Below are positions 43,683-51,912 of a stretch of DNA of 64,000 nt, in pieces. The stretch lies in the NCBI RefSeq assembly GCF_014168535.1, contig NZ_CP060007.1:2728001-2792000 (forward strand), read 5' to 3'. The notes beneath the pieces are model-generated. The model saw only the letters and a program-made list of their open reading frames with translations, ran no database searches and was not told the DNA's origin. Within the stretch, counting starts at the first letter, position 1; each line of letters opens with the position of its first letter. Origin of the DNA: Lacibacter sediminis. GTDB taxonomy: Bacteria; Bacteroidota; Bacteroidia; Chitinophagales; Chitinophagaceae. Position numbers and translations under genes: made by a program.

Positions 43683-45326
43683 ATGAAACAGAATGTATTA
43701 AAAGTACATCCGGCAGATAATGTACTGGTGGCACTGAAAGACCTGAAAAAAGGCGAAACAATCAATTTTCAAAGCGAGTCCATAACACTTACTGAAGATA
43801 TCGCAGGCAAGCATAAAATTTTTATGCAGGATATGCAGCCCGGCGAAAAGATCATCATGTATGGTGTTACCGTTGGTACCATTGCGCAACCTGCTGCAAA
43901 AGGAGCCCGCATGAGCACCGAGAATACCAAACATGCAACTGATCAATTCGATTACCGTGGCTCCAACTTTACATGGACAGCTCCTGATGTTTCAAAATTT
44001 TCCAACAGAACATTCATGGGTTATCATCGCAAAGATGGTCGTGTTGGCACAGCCAACTATTGGATATTTATTCCGATGGTGTTTTGCGAAAACAGAAACC
44101 TTGATGTTATGAAAGAAGCCATGCATAACGAACTCGGTTATGCAGTAACAGGTAAATACAAAACCTTTACACGTGAGTTGGTAGAAGCCTACAAAAATGG
44201 CGAAGACATAACAAAGGTTGATATTTCAACTGCATTATCAAGTAACGGCAACAGTCGTGTATTTAAAAATATTGATGGGATTAAATTTCTGAATCACCCG
44301 GGTGGTTGCGGTGGTACTAGACAGGATGCAGAATTGCTCGGTAAATTATTAGCTGCATATGCAGATCATCCAAATGTTGCAGGTGTAACAGTGATCAGCC
44401 TTGGTTGTCAAAACCTGCAGGTGCGTGATTTTGAAAAATCATTGGCAGAACGTAATCCGAAATTTGATAAACCTGTACTCATCTTCGAACAACAGTTGAG
44501 CAAGAGCGAACCACAGATGATTGCAGAAGCGATTCAGCAAACATTTACAAATTTGATTCAGGTAAACAATATCGAACGTAAACCTGCACCGCTTTCTGAA
44601 TTGGTAGTAGGCGTGAAGTGTGGCGGCAGCGATGGCTTCAGCGGTATTTCTGCAAATCCAGCTGTAGGTTATTGTGCTGATCTTGTTGTTGGCTTAGGTG
44701 GTAAAGTATTGCTGGCAGAGTTTCCGGAATTGTGTGGTGCAGAACAGGATCTTATCGATCGTTCGGTGAACGAACCAACTGCCCGCAAGTTTATAAAACT
44801 GATGACCGATTATAACAACCAGGCTCTTGCAGTAGGTTCAGGTTTTCATATGAATCCATCGCCCGGTAATATCAAAGATGGTTTGATCACTGACGCCATT
44901 AAAAGTAATGGTGCGTGCAAAAAAGGAGGTACATCACCTGTAACCGATGTGCTCGATTATACAGAGCCTGCAGTAAAACCCGGTTTGAATTTAGTGTGTA
45001 CACCCGGTAACGATGTGGAAGCAACAACAGGTAAAGCGGCGAGTGGAGCAACGTTGATCTTGTTTACAACAGGTTTAGGTACGCCAACAGGTAATCCTGT
45101 TTGTCCGGTAATCAAAGTGTCAACCAATTCAAATCTTACCAAACGCATGGGCGATATTATTGATATCGACACGGGCAGTATCATTGAAGGTGAAAAAACA
45201 ATTCCTGAAATGGGCGAAGAAATACTGGAGTATGTGATCCGTGCTGCGAGTGGCGAAGTGATTCCGAAAGCCGTATTACTCAACCAGGACGATTTTATTC
45301 CATGGAAACGTGGTGTATCTCTTTAA
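43683..45326 (+). CDS. UxaA-family sugar acid dehydratase (probable L-fuconate dehydratase)
   Basis: A 547-residue altronate/galactarate dehydratase-family enzyme, using iron to dehydrate a sugar acid to a 2-keto-3-deoxy acid. The N-terminal SAF domain (about 1-80) has VHPADNVLVALKDLKKGE. The large C-terminal domain has GYHRKDGRVGTANYWIFIP, LNHPGGCGGTRQDAELLGKL and KCGGSDGFSGISANPAVG. In Campylobacter jejuni a UxaA-type pair sits in the L-fucose locus. Neighbouring fucP, fuconolactonase and GH29 genes point to L-fuconate here. It heads Block B, behind the 16-bp inverted repeat. Confidence 0.85.
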   Translation: MKQNVLKVHPADNVLVALKDLKKGETINFQSESITLTEDIAGKHKIFMQDMQPGEKIIMYGVTVGTIAQPAAKGARMSTENTKHATDQFDYRGSNFTWTAPDVSKFSNRTFMGYHRKDGRVGTANYWIFIPMVFCENRNLDVMKEAMHNELGYAVTGKYKTFTRELVEAYKNGEDITKVDISTALSSNGNSRVFKNIDGIKFLNHPGGCGGTRQDAELLGKLLAAYADHPNVAGVTVISLGCQNLQVRDFEKSLAERNPKFDKPVLIFEQQLSKSEPQMIAEAIQQTFTNLIQVNNIERKPAPLSELVVGVKCGGSDGFSGISANPAVGYCADLVVGLGGKVLLAEFPELCGAEQDLIDRSVNEPTARKFIKLMTDYNNQALAVGSGFHMNPSPGNIKDGLITDAIKSNGACKKGGTSPVTDVLDYTEPAVKPGLNLVCTPGNDVEATTGKAASGATLILFTTGLGTPTGNPVCPVIKVSTNSNLTKRMGDIIDIDTGSIIEGEKTIPEMGEEILEYVIRAASGEVIPKAVLLNQDDFIPWKRGVSL

Positions 45327-45346
45327 CCAAGCTATCGTTATAAACT

Positions 45347-46123
45347 ATGTTTCAACTAACAGGCAAAACAGCGATTGTTACAGGAGGTGGTAGCGGCATC
45401 GGCCGGGCCATTTCAACTATGTTTGCTAAACAGGGTGCTTACGTTTTTATTTTTGATGTAGATGAAAAAGGTGCGGCTGCAACTGTTGCAGACATTCAGC
45501 AAGCTGATGGTAAAGCAGAAGCAGTGATCCTCAACATCACCGATCAGCAGGCCATTAAAACAGCTGCACAAAAAATTGTTGATCAGCATCAACGCATCGA
45601 TATTTTGGTGAACAATGCAGGTGTTGCACACGTGGGCACAGCCGACTCTACCAATGAAGAAGATTTTACACGTCTCTTTAACATTAATGTAAAAGGTGTG
45701 TACAATTGTTTGCATGAGATCATTCCGTTTATGAAAGCACAGCAGAAAGGTGTGGTGCTGAATATGTGTTCCATTGCAGCATCTGTTGGCATCACCGATC
45801 GATTTGCTTACAGCATGAGTAAAGGGGCTGTATTAGGGATGACACTTTCTGCAGCACGTGATTACCTCGCTTACAATATTCGTGTAAACAGTATTTCGCC
45901 TGCACGGGTGTTTACACCATTTGTAGAAGGCTTTATTGCAAAGAACTATCCCGGTAAAGAAGAAGAGATTTTCGACAAATTATCAAAGAGTCAGCCAATA
46001 GGACGCATGGGTACAGCTGATGAAGTAGGGCACCTGGCATTATATCTCTGCAGTGATGAAGCTGGCTTTGTTACGGGCTGCGATTATCCGCTCGATGGTG
46101 GCTTTATAAAACTTAACAACTGA
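45347..46123 (+). CDS. SDR, probable 2-keto-3-deoxy-L-fuconate dehydrogenase
   Basis: A 258-residue classical short-chain dehydrogenase. The cofactor motif TGGGSGIG is at 11-18, NNAG at about 88-91, the catalytic Ser lies in NMCSIAAS, and Tyr/Lys lie in YSMSK. Between the UxaA-type dehydratase and the FAH-type hydrolase it probably oxidises 2-keto-3-deoxy-L-fuconate to the 2,4-diketo acid, as in Xanthomonas campestris. Fuconate as substrate is inference from the cluster. Confidence 0.85.
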   Translation: MFQLTGKTAIVTGGGSGIGRAISTMFAKQGAYVFIFDVDEKGAAATVADIQQADGKAEAVILNITDQQAIKTAAQKIVDQHQRIDILVNNAGVAHVGTADSTNEEDFTRLFNINVKGVYNCLHEIIPFMKAQQKGVVLNMCSIAASVGITDRFAYSMSKGAVLGMTLSAARDYLAYNIRVNSISPARVFTPFVEGFIAKNYPGKEEEIFDKLSKSQPIGRMGTADEVGHLALYLCSDEAGFVTGCDYPLDGGFIKLNN

Positions 46124-46159
46124 ACATAAGAATCAACCATAAACTTATAAACTGAAGAA

Positions 46160-47005
46160 ATGAAACTGATACGTTTTGGAGAAACCGGTAAAGAAAAACC
46201 CGGCGTAATGTTAAGCAGCATTTGCTATGATGTGTCTGCACATGTAAGCGATTACGATGAAGACTTCTTTGCAAATGATGGTTTGAAAAAATTAGAGCAG
46301 CTTGTTGCAACGGAAAAATTACCGGCAGTGACGGTTGATCGTTACGGATGTCCTGTAAAACGTCCTTCGAAAATTGTTTGTATCGGTTTAAACTACAGCG
46401 ATCATGCAAAAGAAACAGGCGCAACACCTCCTCCTGAACCGGTGATCTTCTTCAAGGCAACCACAGCCATTGTTGGTCCGAATGATGAAGTAATGATTCC
46501 CCGAGATTCTGTAAAGACCGATTGGGAAGTGGAACTGGCAGTGGTGATCGGTAAGAAAGCATCTTATGTAGAAGAAGCTGACGCAATGGATTATGTAGCG
46601 GGTTATTGTTTGCATAACGATATCAGCGAACGTGAATTTCAACTGGAACGAAGTGGTACATGGGATAAAGGAAAAGGTTGTGATACGTTTGCACCAATTG
46701 GTCCATGGCTCGTTACAAAAGATGAAGTGAAGGATGTGCATGCACTTCGTTTGTGGTTAACCTTGAATGGCGAAAAAATGCAGGATGGTTCAACCTCAAA
46801 CCTCATCTTCAATGTTCCGTTCCTCATTTCATACGTAAGTAAATTCATGACCCTGTTGCCCGGTGATATTATTTCAACAGGTACACCTGCAGGTGTTGGA
46901 CTTGGTATGAAACCACCAGTGTATCTCAAACCAGGTGATGTAATGGAACTCGGCATTGATGGTTTGGGAACATCAAAACAAACTGTGATTGCATTTAAGA
47001 AATAA
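46160..47005 (+). CDS. FAH-family hydrolase, probable 2,4-diketo-3-deoxy-L-fuconate hydrolase
   Basis: A 281-residue fumarylacetoacetase-fold hydrolase. Key residues are in CIGLNYSDHAKETG, VIFFKATTAIVGPND, DWEVELAVVIGKKA (metal-binding Glu) and GDIISTGTPAGVG. In the L-fucose route the family cleaves the 2,4-diketo acid to pyruvate and L-lactate; the order dehydrogenase then hydrolase supports it. The spacer to fucP contains a GC-rich hairpin (47014-47041). Confidence 0.88.
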   Translation: MKLIRFGETGKEKPGVMLSSICYDVSAHVSDYDEDFFANDGLKKLEQLVATEKLPAVTVDRYGCPVKRPSKIVCIGLNYSDHAKETGATPPPEPVIFFKATTAIVGPNDEVMIPRDSVKTDWEVELAVVIGKKASYVEEADAMDYVAGYCLHNDISEREFQLERSGTWDKGKGCDTFAPIGPWLVTKDEVKDVHALRLWLTLNGEKMQDGSTSNLIFNVPFLISYVSKFMTLLPGDIISTGTPAGVGLGMKPPVYLKPGDVMELGIDGLGTSKQTVIAFKK

Positions 47006-47013
47006 ATTATACG

Positions 47014-47041
47014 CCCCGTCAGACGTCCTCGTCGGACGGGG
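47014..47041. repeat. GC-rich hairpin repeat after the FAH-family gene
   Basis: CCCCGTCAGACG (47014-47025) pairs with CGTCGGACGGGG (47030-47041), with one mismatch and a TCCT loop. Core GTCnGACG-loop-CGTCGGACGG recurs at 50347-50370, and CCGTCAGAC at 15409-15417. It may stop or stabilise the transcript. Confidence 0.65.
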
Positions 47042-47084
47042 TTAGCTTTTAACATCAACTCTTACAAACATTAACGATTGCCCA

Positions 47085-48338
47085 ATGACTGATCAAAAAA
47101 ATAAGCCGTACCTCTTTGCGTTTGCATTAGTAACAAGTTTGTTTTTCCTCTGGGGGTTTGTACATAATCTCGATCCCATATTAATTCCTCACCTGAAAAG
47201 ATCTTTCACGTTAACAACAACTCAATCAACGCTGATTGATTCTGCTGTGTTTATAGCCTACTTCGTAATGGCATTACCTGCAGGTTTTATCATGAAGAAG
47301 TTTGGGTATAAGATTGGTATCATTTCAGGATTACTGTTATTTGCTATCGGATCGTTCATGTTTTTACCTGCAGCAGATTACCAGTCGTACAATTATTTTC
47401 TTATTGCTTTGTTCATCATTGCCTGTGGTTTAACAATTCTTGAAACAGCTGCTAATCCTTATGCTGCTGTATTAGGCGATCCTAAAACGTCTACACAACG
47501 ACTCAACTTTGCACAATCATTCAATGGCTTAGCTGCTGCACTGGCCCCGGTCATTGGTGCAAGAATAATCTTAACGAAAGGTCATACAGATGAAGAGTTA
47601 AGTGTAATGACTGATGCCGCAAGAAAACTTGCACTGGCATCAGAAGCGGCTTCAGTAAAGATGCCCTATATGATACTTGGAATTGTTCTGGTAGTTGTAG
47701 CTGTTTTATTTGCCATTACACATTTACCGAAACTAAATACAGATCCGGCTCATACGCCCAGCAAAAATATTTTTCATGCTTTTAAACATAAGCATTTAAC
47801 ATGGGCGGTTATAGCACAGTTCTTTTATATAGGCGCACAGGTTTCTGTCTTTAGCTTATTTATTTTATATGCAGAAAAATCTGCGTCATTACCACAAGTT
47901 ACTGCAGCAGATTATTTAGGTGCATGTGGAATTGCATTTCTGATCGGTCGATTTCTTGGAACATTCTTTATGCGATTTATCCTTCCGGAAAAACTATTGG
48001 CATTATATGCTGCAATAAATACGTTGTTGTGTCTGATTGCCATTTTTGCTACAGGCATGATCACGGTGTACGCCGTAATTGGAATTTGCTTCTTTATGTC
48101 GATCATGTTCCCGACAATTTTCTCATTGGGTATTAAGGATCTGAAAGGCGATACCGAATACGGCAGCAGTTTAATTATTATGTCAATTGTTGGAGGTGCC
48201 ATTCTTCCTAGGTTCTTTGGAAATATCAGTGACTGGACTGGTAATATTCAACATGGATACATCATTCCATTAATCTGCTTTGTTGTTATTCTGTTTTTTG
48301 GATGGACAGGTCATAAAGTTGTTTCAACTGATAAATAG
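47085..48338 (+). CDS. fucP: L-fucose/proton symporter
   Basis: A 417-residue MFS transporter with 12 hydrophobic segments. FucP traits are the opening LVTSLFFLWGFVHNLDPILIPHLK and ILETAANPYAAVLG in segment 4 region, both typical of FucP and close relatives. It brings fucose into the cytoplasm. It is 6 bp from the mutarotase gene. Confidence 0.9.
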   Translation: MTDQKNKPYLFAFALVTSLFFLWGFVHNLDPILIPHLKRSFTLTTTQSTLIDSAVFIAYFVMALPAGFIMKKFGYKIGIISGLLLFAIGSFMFLPAADYQSYNYFLIALFIIACGLTILETAANPYAAVLGDPKTSTQRLNFAQSFNGLAAALAPVIGARIILTKGHTDEELSVMTDAARKLALASEAASVKMPYMILGIVLVVVAVLFAITHLPKLNTDPAHTPSKNIFHAFKHKHLTWAVIAQFFYIGAQVSVFSLFILYAEKSASLPQVTAADYLGACGIAFLIGRFLGTFFMRFILPEKLLALYAAINTLLCLIAIFATGMITVYAVIGICFFMSIMFPTIFSLGIKDLKGDTEYGSSLIIMSIVGGAILPRFFGNISDWTGNIQHGYIIPLICFVVILFFGWTGHKVVSTDK

Positions 48339-48344
48339 TTAACC

Positions 48345-48686
48345 ATGCCACGTTATTGCCTGACAGTTGATTTAATAAACGATCCAAAGCTTATTGCTGA
48401 ATACGAAGCTTATCACGAACGCATCTGGCCCGAGATTGAAGCATCGATCAAAGATTCAGGAATTACCGGTATGGAAATTTACCGGTATGAAAACCGTTTA
48501 TTTATGATCATGGAAACCAACGACAGCTTTTCATTTGAAGCGAAATCTGCTGCAGATGCCTCCAATGAAAAAGTGCAGGAATGGGAAACACTGATGTGGA
48601 ATTACCAGCAGGCTTTGCCCACTGCGAAGAAAGGAGAGAAGTGGATCGTCATGAAAAAGATATTCGACTTAAATAATCAATCATGA
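48345..48686 (+). CDS. RhaM-type sugar mutarotase
   Basis: A 113-residue member of the L-rhamnose mutarotase family (RhaM/DUF718), interconverting anomers of a 6-deoxy-hexose. The signature YEAYHERIWPEIEASIKDSG, with the catalytic His24 and Trp28-Pro29, is clear. In this cluster it is likely used for L-fucose, as in the C. jejuni fuc locus. It overlaps the amidohydrolase by 4 bp. Confidence 0.9.
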   Translation: MPRYCLTVDLINDPKLIAEYEAYHERIWPEIEASIKDSGITGMEIYRYENRLFMIMETNDSFSFEAKSAADASNEKVQEWETLMWNYQQALPTAKKGEKWIVMKKIFDLNNQS

Positions 48687-49510
48687 AGATCATCGATACA
48701 CATCAGCATTTCTGGAAATACGATCCTGTGAATTACAGCTGGATCAATGATGAGATGCAGGTAATACGAAAAGATTTTTTACTAGGTGATCTTGCCGTTG
48801 TTGTGAACGAACACAAACTGCAAGGCACCGTAGCAGTACAAGCCGATCAGACAGAAGCCGAAACAGATTGGTTACTGCAACTTGCTGCAAAAAACGATTT
48901 TATCAAAGGCGTTGTTGGATGGGTTGATCTGCGCAGCAGTAATATTGAAGAACGTTTGCAGCATTATCAACAGTTCAGTAAACTGAAAGGCTTTCGTCAT
49001 GTGTTGCAGGGCGAAGAACCTTCGTTCATGTTGCAGCAAGATTTTATCAATGGCATCAGCAAACTTCAGCAGTATAATTTCACTTACGATATACTTATCT
49101 TTCCAAAACATCTCACTGCTTCATTAGAATTGGTTCAGCAATTTCCGGAACAGAAGTTTGTGATCGATCATGTGGCAAAGCCATACATCAAAGATGGTAA
49201 GATCGATGAATGGAAAACAGGTATGCAGCAGCTTGCAAAACAAAGCAACGTGTACTGCAAGATCAGCGGTATGGTTACCGAAGCTGATTGGAAGAACTGG
49301 ACGGCAGATGATCTTCGTCCATGTATCGATGTTGTGGTTGAAAGTTTTGGTATCGATCGTATCATGTATGGCAGCGACTGGCCTGTTTGCCTCGTTGCCT
49401 CTTCATACAAGAGATGGTTACAAACAGTAAAAGATTATTTCAGTTCATATTCAACAGAAGACCAGGAAAAAGTTTTCAGCAGCAATGCGATCAAATTTTA
49501 CAAACTCTAA
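48683..49510 (+). CDS. Amidohydrolase, probable L-fuconolactonase
   Basis: A 275-residue TIM-barrel lactonase of the COG3618 group. The HxH metal pair is in IDTHQHFW (His7, His9), FVIDHVAKP lies at about 158-166, and YGSDWPV at about 231-237 gives the late Asp. It hydrolyses the sugar lactone produced by a dehydrogenase such as the SDR at 49552. It is coupled to the mutarotase gene by a 4-bp overlap. Confidence 0.88.
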   Translation: MKIIDTHQHFWKYDPVNYSWINDEMQVIRKDFLLGDLAVVVNEHKLQGTVAVQADQTEAETDWLLQLAAKNDFIKGVVGWVDLRSSNIEERLQHYQQFSKLKGFRHVLQGEEPSFMLQQDFINGISKLQQYNFTYDILIFPKHLTASLELVQQFPEQKFVIDHVAKPYIKDGKIDEWKTGMQQLAKQSNVYCKISGMVTEADWKNWTADDLRPCIDVVVESFGIDRIMYGSDWPVCLVASSYKRWLQTVKDYFSSYSTEDQEKVFSSNAIKFYKL

Positions 49511-49551
49511 ATCAGACATCACTCATTATTCATCACTCATAACTCATTCAT

Positions 49552-50340
49552 ATGAATCTCCAGTTAACAGATAAAATAGTCATTGTAACAGGCGGTGCAA
49601 AAGGCATCGGCAAAGGCATTGTAGATGTATTGGCAAAAGAAGGAGCTATTCCCGTTATTGTTGGCCGCAGTGAAGCAGATAATCTGCTTGCTGTAAAAGA
49701 AGTGGAAGCTGCAGGTGGTAAAGCCTGGCAAGTAGTTGCTGAATTATCGCAACCGGAAGAATGTGAGAAAGCAGTAAAAGCGGTGATCGAAAAATTCAAC
49801 CGCATTGACGGGCTCATCAATAACGCCGGTGTAAACGATGGAGTTGGTTTGGAGAACGGCGATTACAAACGCTTTGTAGAAAGTCTGCACAAAAACGTCG
49901 TGCATTATTATTTGATGGCGCACTTTGCATTACCAGAGTTGAAGAAATCAAAAGGCAGCATTGTAAACATCACTTCAAAGACTGCAGATACAGGACAAGG
50001 CAATACCTCAGCTTATGCTGCAGCCAACGGTGGACGTAATGCATTAACAAGAGAGTGGGCCGTAGAACTTGCAAAATATTCGATCCGTGTAAATGCATTG
50101 GTGGTTGCTGAATGTTATACTCCGCTGTACGATAAGTGGATCAAAACATTACCGAATCCTGAAGAGAAATTAAAAGAGATCACTTCAAAAATACCTTTCG
50201 AACAACGCTTTACCACTGCTGAGGAAATTGCGAATATGACGGTGTTTTTGTTATCGCCTGTATCGAGCCACACAACAGGCCAGTTGATTTATGTGGATGG
50301 TGGTTATGTGCATCTCGACAGAGCAATGGCGAATGCGTAA
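49552..50340 (+). CDS. SDR, probable L-fucose dehydrogenase with Tyr-x-x-x-Asn
   Basis: A 262-residue short-chain dehydrogenase with TGGAKGIGKG as cofactor motif and NNAGVNDG. The expected catalytic Tyr-x-x-x-Lys reads Tyr155-Ala-Ala-Ala-Asn159: Lys is replaced by Asn (AAC at 50026-50028). The preceding Ser is in NITSKTAD. Oxidation of fucose to fuconolactone is inferred from the neighbouring lactonase and fucosidase. The missing Lys could alter the mechanism or be typical of the group; I cannot tell from one sequence. Confidence 0.8.
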   Translation: MNLQLTDKIVIVTGGAKGIGKGIVDVLAKEGAIPVIVGRSEADNLLAVKEVEAAGGKAWQVVAELSQPEECEKAVKAVIEKFNRIDGLINNAGVNDGVGLENGDYKRFVESLHKNVVHYYLMAHFALPELKKSKGSIVNITSKTADTGQGNTSAYAAANGGRNALTREWAVELAKYSIRVNALVVAECYTPLYDKWIKTLPNPEEKLKEITSKIPFEQRFTTAEEIANMTVFLLSPVSSHTTGQLIYVDGGYVHLDRAMANA

Positions 50341-50346
50341 CACACG

Positions 50347-50370
50347 GTCCGACGCCCTCGTCGGACGGAC
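50347..50370. repeat. GC-rich hairpin repeat after the SDR gene
   Basis: GTCCGACG (50347-50354) pairs with CGTCGGAC (50359-50366) across CCCT, 6 bp after the stop codon. It is a relative of the hairpin at 47014-47041. Confidence 0.65.
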
Positions 50371-50434
50371 AACTCGTTATTTTCATGATTACATAATTGC
50401 TGTTTGTAATCATTTAACCATAAACAATAAAAAA

Positions 50435-51769
50435 ATGAAACTGTTTCGATTGCTGTTTACAGGCTATGCATTGCTGAGCATAGCAACTGGTTCCCTTGCA
50501 CAAACGTACACGCCCACTGCAGCAAATCTTGCGGCAAGGGAAGAATTTCAAAATGATAAGTTTGGGATGTTCATTCACTGGGGTGCATCTAGTGTACTTG
50601 GTCATGGTGAGTGGGTGATGAACAACCGCAACATCCACGTGAAGGAATACCAACGTCTCATCAATATTTTCAATCCGCAGAATTTTGATGCGGCGAAATG
50701 GGTGGCCACTGCAAAAGCTGCGGGTATGAAGTACATCACGTTCATCACAAGACATCACGATGGTTTCAGTAACTGGGATACAAAGCAAAGTGACTGGAAG
50801 ATCACAAAAACGCCTTATGAAAAAGATGCGTTGAAACAGTTGGCTGATGAGTGTCATAAACAAGGCATCAAATTGTATTGCTACTATTCATTGCTTGATT
50901 GGTACCGCAGCGACTATCAATACGAGACAGGTAAAACTGGAAAGGGCACAGGCCGCAAACAAAAAAGTGATTGGGAAAGTTATATACGTTTCATGAAAGC
51001 ACAGTTGACCGAACTGCTTACGAACTATGGTGAAATTTCCGGCATCTGGTTCGATGGACATTGGGATCAACTGGATAATGATGTGGACAAAACACTTAAA
51101 TCAAAAGTGAACTGGCATTACGATGAAATTTATGAACTCATTCATCGTCTGCAGCCCCAATGTCTCATCAGCAACAATCATCATCTGTTACCAATTCCCG
51201 GTGAAGATTTCCAGGCATTTGAAAAGGATCTGCCTGGCCATAATACAACAGGTTTCGGCGGACAATCTGTTTCTCAACTTCCTTTGGAAACATGTGAAAC
51301 CATGAACGACAGTTGGGGTTTCAACATCACCGATCGTAATTACAAAACATCAAAGAACCTCATTCAATACATGGTGAAAGCGTCGTGTTACAATGCCAAC
51401 TTTTTATTAAATGTTGGGCCAATGCCCGATGGAACAATTCAACAGGAATTTACTGATACATTGGCGTTAATGGGTAAATGGCTGCAGCAATATGGCGCAA
51501 CTGTTTATGGTACAAGAGGAGCAATCACCACACCGAAAAACTGGGGCGGCTTTACACAAAAAGACAAAACCGTGTATATGCACATTTTGCAAAAGCAGGA
51601 AAGCGATTATATTTTCATTCCTGAGTTAAAGCAAAAAATCAAAAAGGCAAGTACACTTGATGGAAAAACAGTCATCAAATTCAAACAACAACCCGAAGGA
51701 ACGTTTATCTATTTGAACGGCATCATTTGGGATAACATTGATACCATTTTAGAGTTGCAGTTGCAATAA
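50435..51769 (+). CDS. GH29 alpha-L-fucosidase
   Basis: A secreted enzyme (444 residues) releasing L-fucose from glycans. A signal peptide ends near TGSLAQ, then the GH29 catalytic barrel: FGMFIHWGASSVLGHGEW, TFITRHHDGFSNWDTKQS, and the nucleophile in ISGIWFDGHWDQ (Asp207). NFLLNVGPMPDG marks the end of the barrel. The C-terminus is a short beta domain. The start is ATG 50435; an upstream in-frame ATG at 50291 lies within the SDR gene. It closes Block B and supplies the substrate. Confidence 0.95.
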   Translation: MKLFRLLFTGYALLSIATGSLAQTYTPTAANLAAREEFQNDKFGMFIHWGASSVLGHGEWVMNNRNIHVKEYQRLINIFNPQNFDAAKWVATAKAAGMKYITFITRHHDGFSNWDTKQSDWKITKTPYEKDALKQLADECHKQGIKLYCYYSLLDWYRSDYQYETGKTGKGTGRKQKSDWESYIRFMKAQLTELLTNYGEISGIWFDGHWDQLDNDVDKTLKSKVNWHYDEIYELIHRLQPQCLISNNHHLLPIPGEDFQAFEKDLPGHNTTGFGGQSVSQLPLETCETMNDSWGFNITDRNYKTSKNLIQYMVKASCYNANFLLNVGPMPDGTIQQEFTDTLALMGKWLQQYGATVYGTRGAITTPKNWGGFTQKDKTVYMHILQKQESDYIFIPELKQKIKKASTLDGKTVIKFKQQPEGTFIYLNGIIWDNIDTILELQLQ

Positions 51770-51898
51770 CTGTTGAAGTAACAGCAATGATATAATTGAA
51801 AAGCATGTGCAAGGATTTTGTGAAAAACAAACTTTACACATGTTTTTCTTTTACCCACTGTTATGATAAAAGACGTTTCTAAACATACAATCTCTTCT

Positions 51899-51906
51899 TA
51901 CTTTTG
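51899..51906 (+). promoter_or_regulatory. -7 box directly before the M23 lipoprotein gene
   Basis: TACTTTTG matches TAnnTTTG and ends 6 nt before ATG 51913. A TTTC at about 51875 is a poor -33 candidate. Confidence 0.5.
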
Positions 51907-51912
51907 TACTAT

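Noticed and set aside
27764..51769. Sugar island as a tRNA-integrated mobile element
   Set aside because: There is no integrase or transposase, no second copy of the tRNA end after 51769, and base use looks uniform with the neighbours. Only one 10-nt match supports it.
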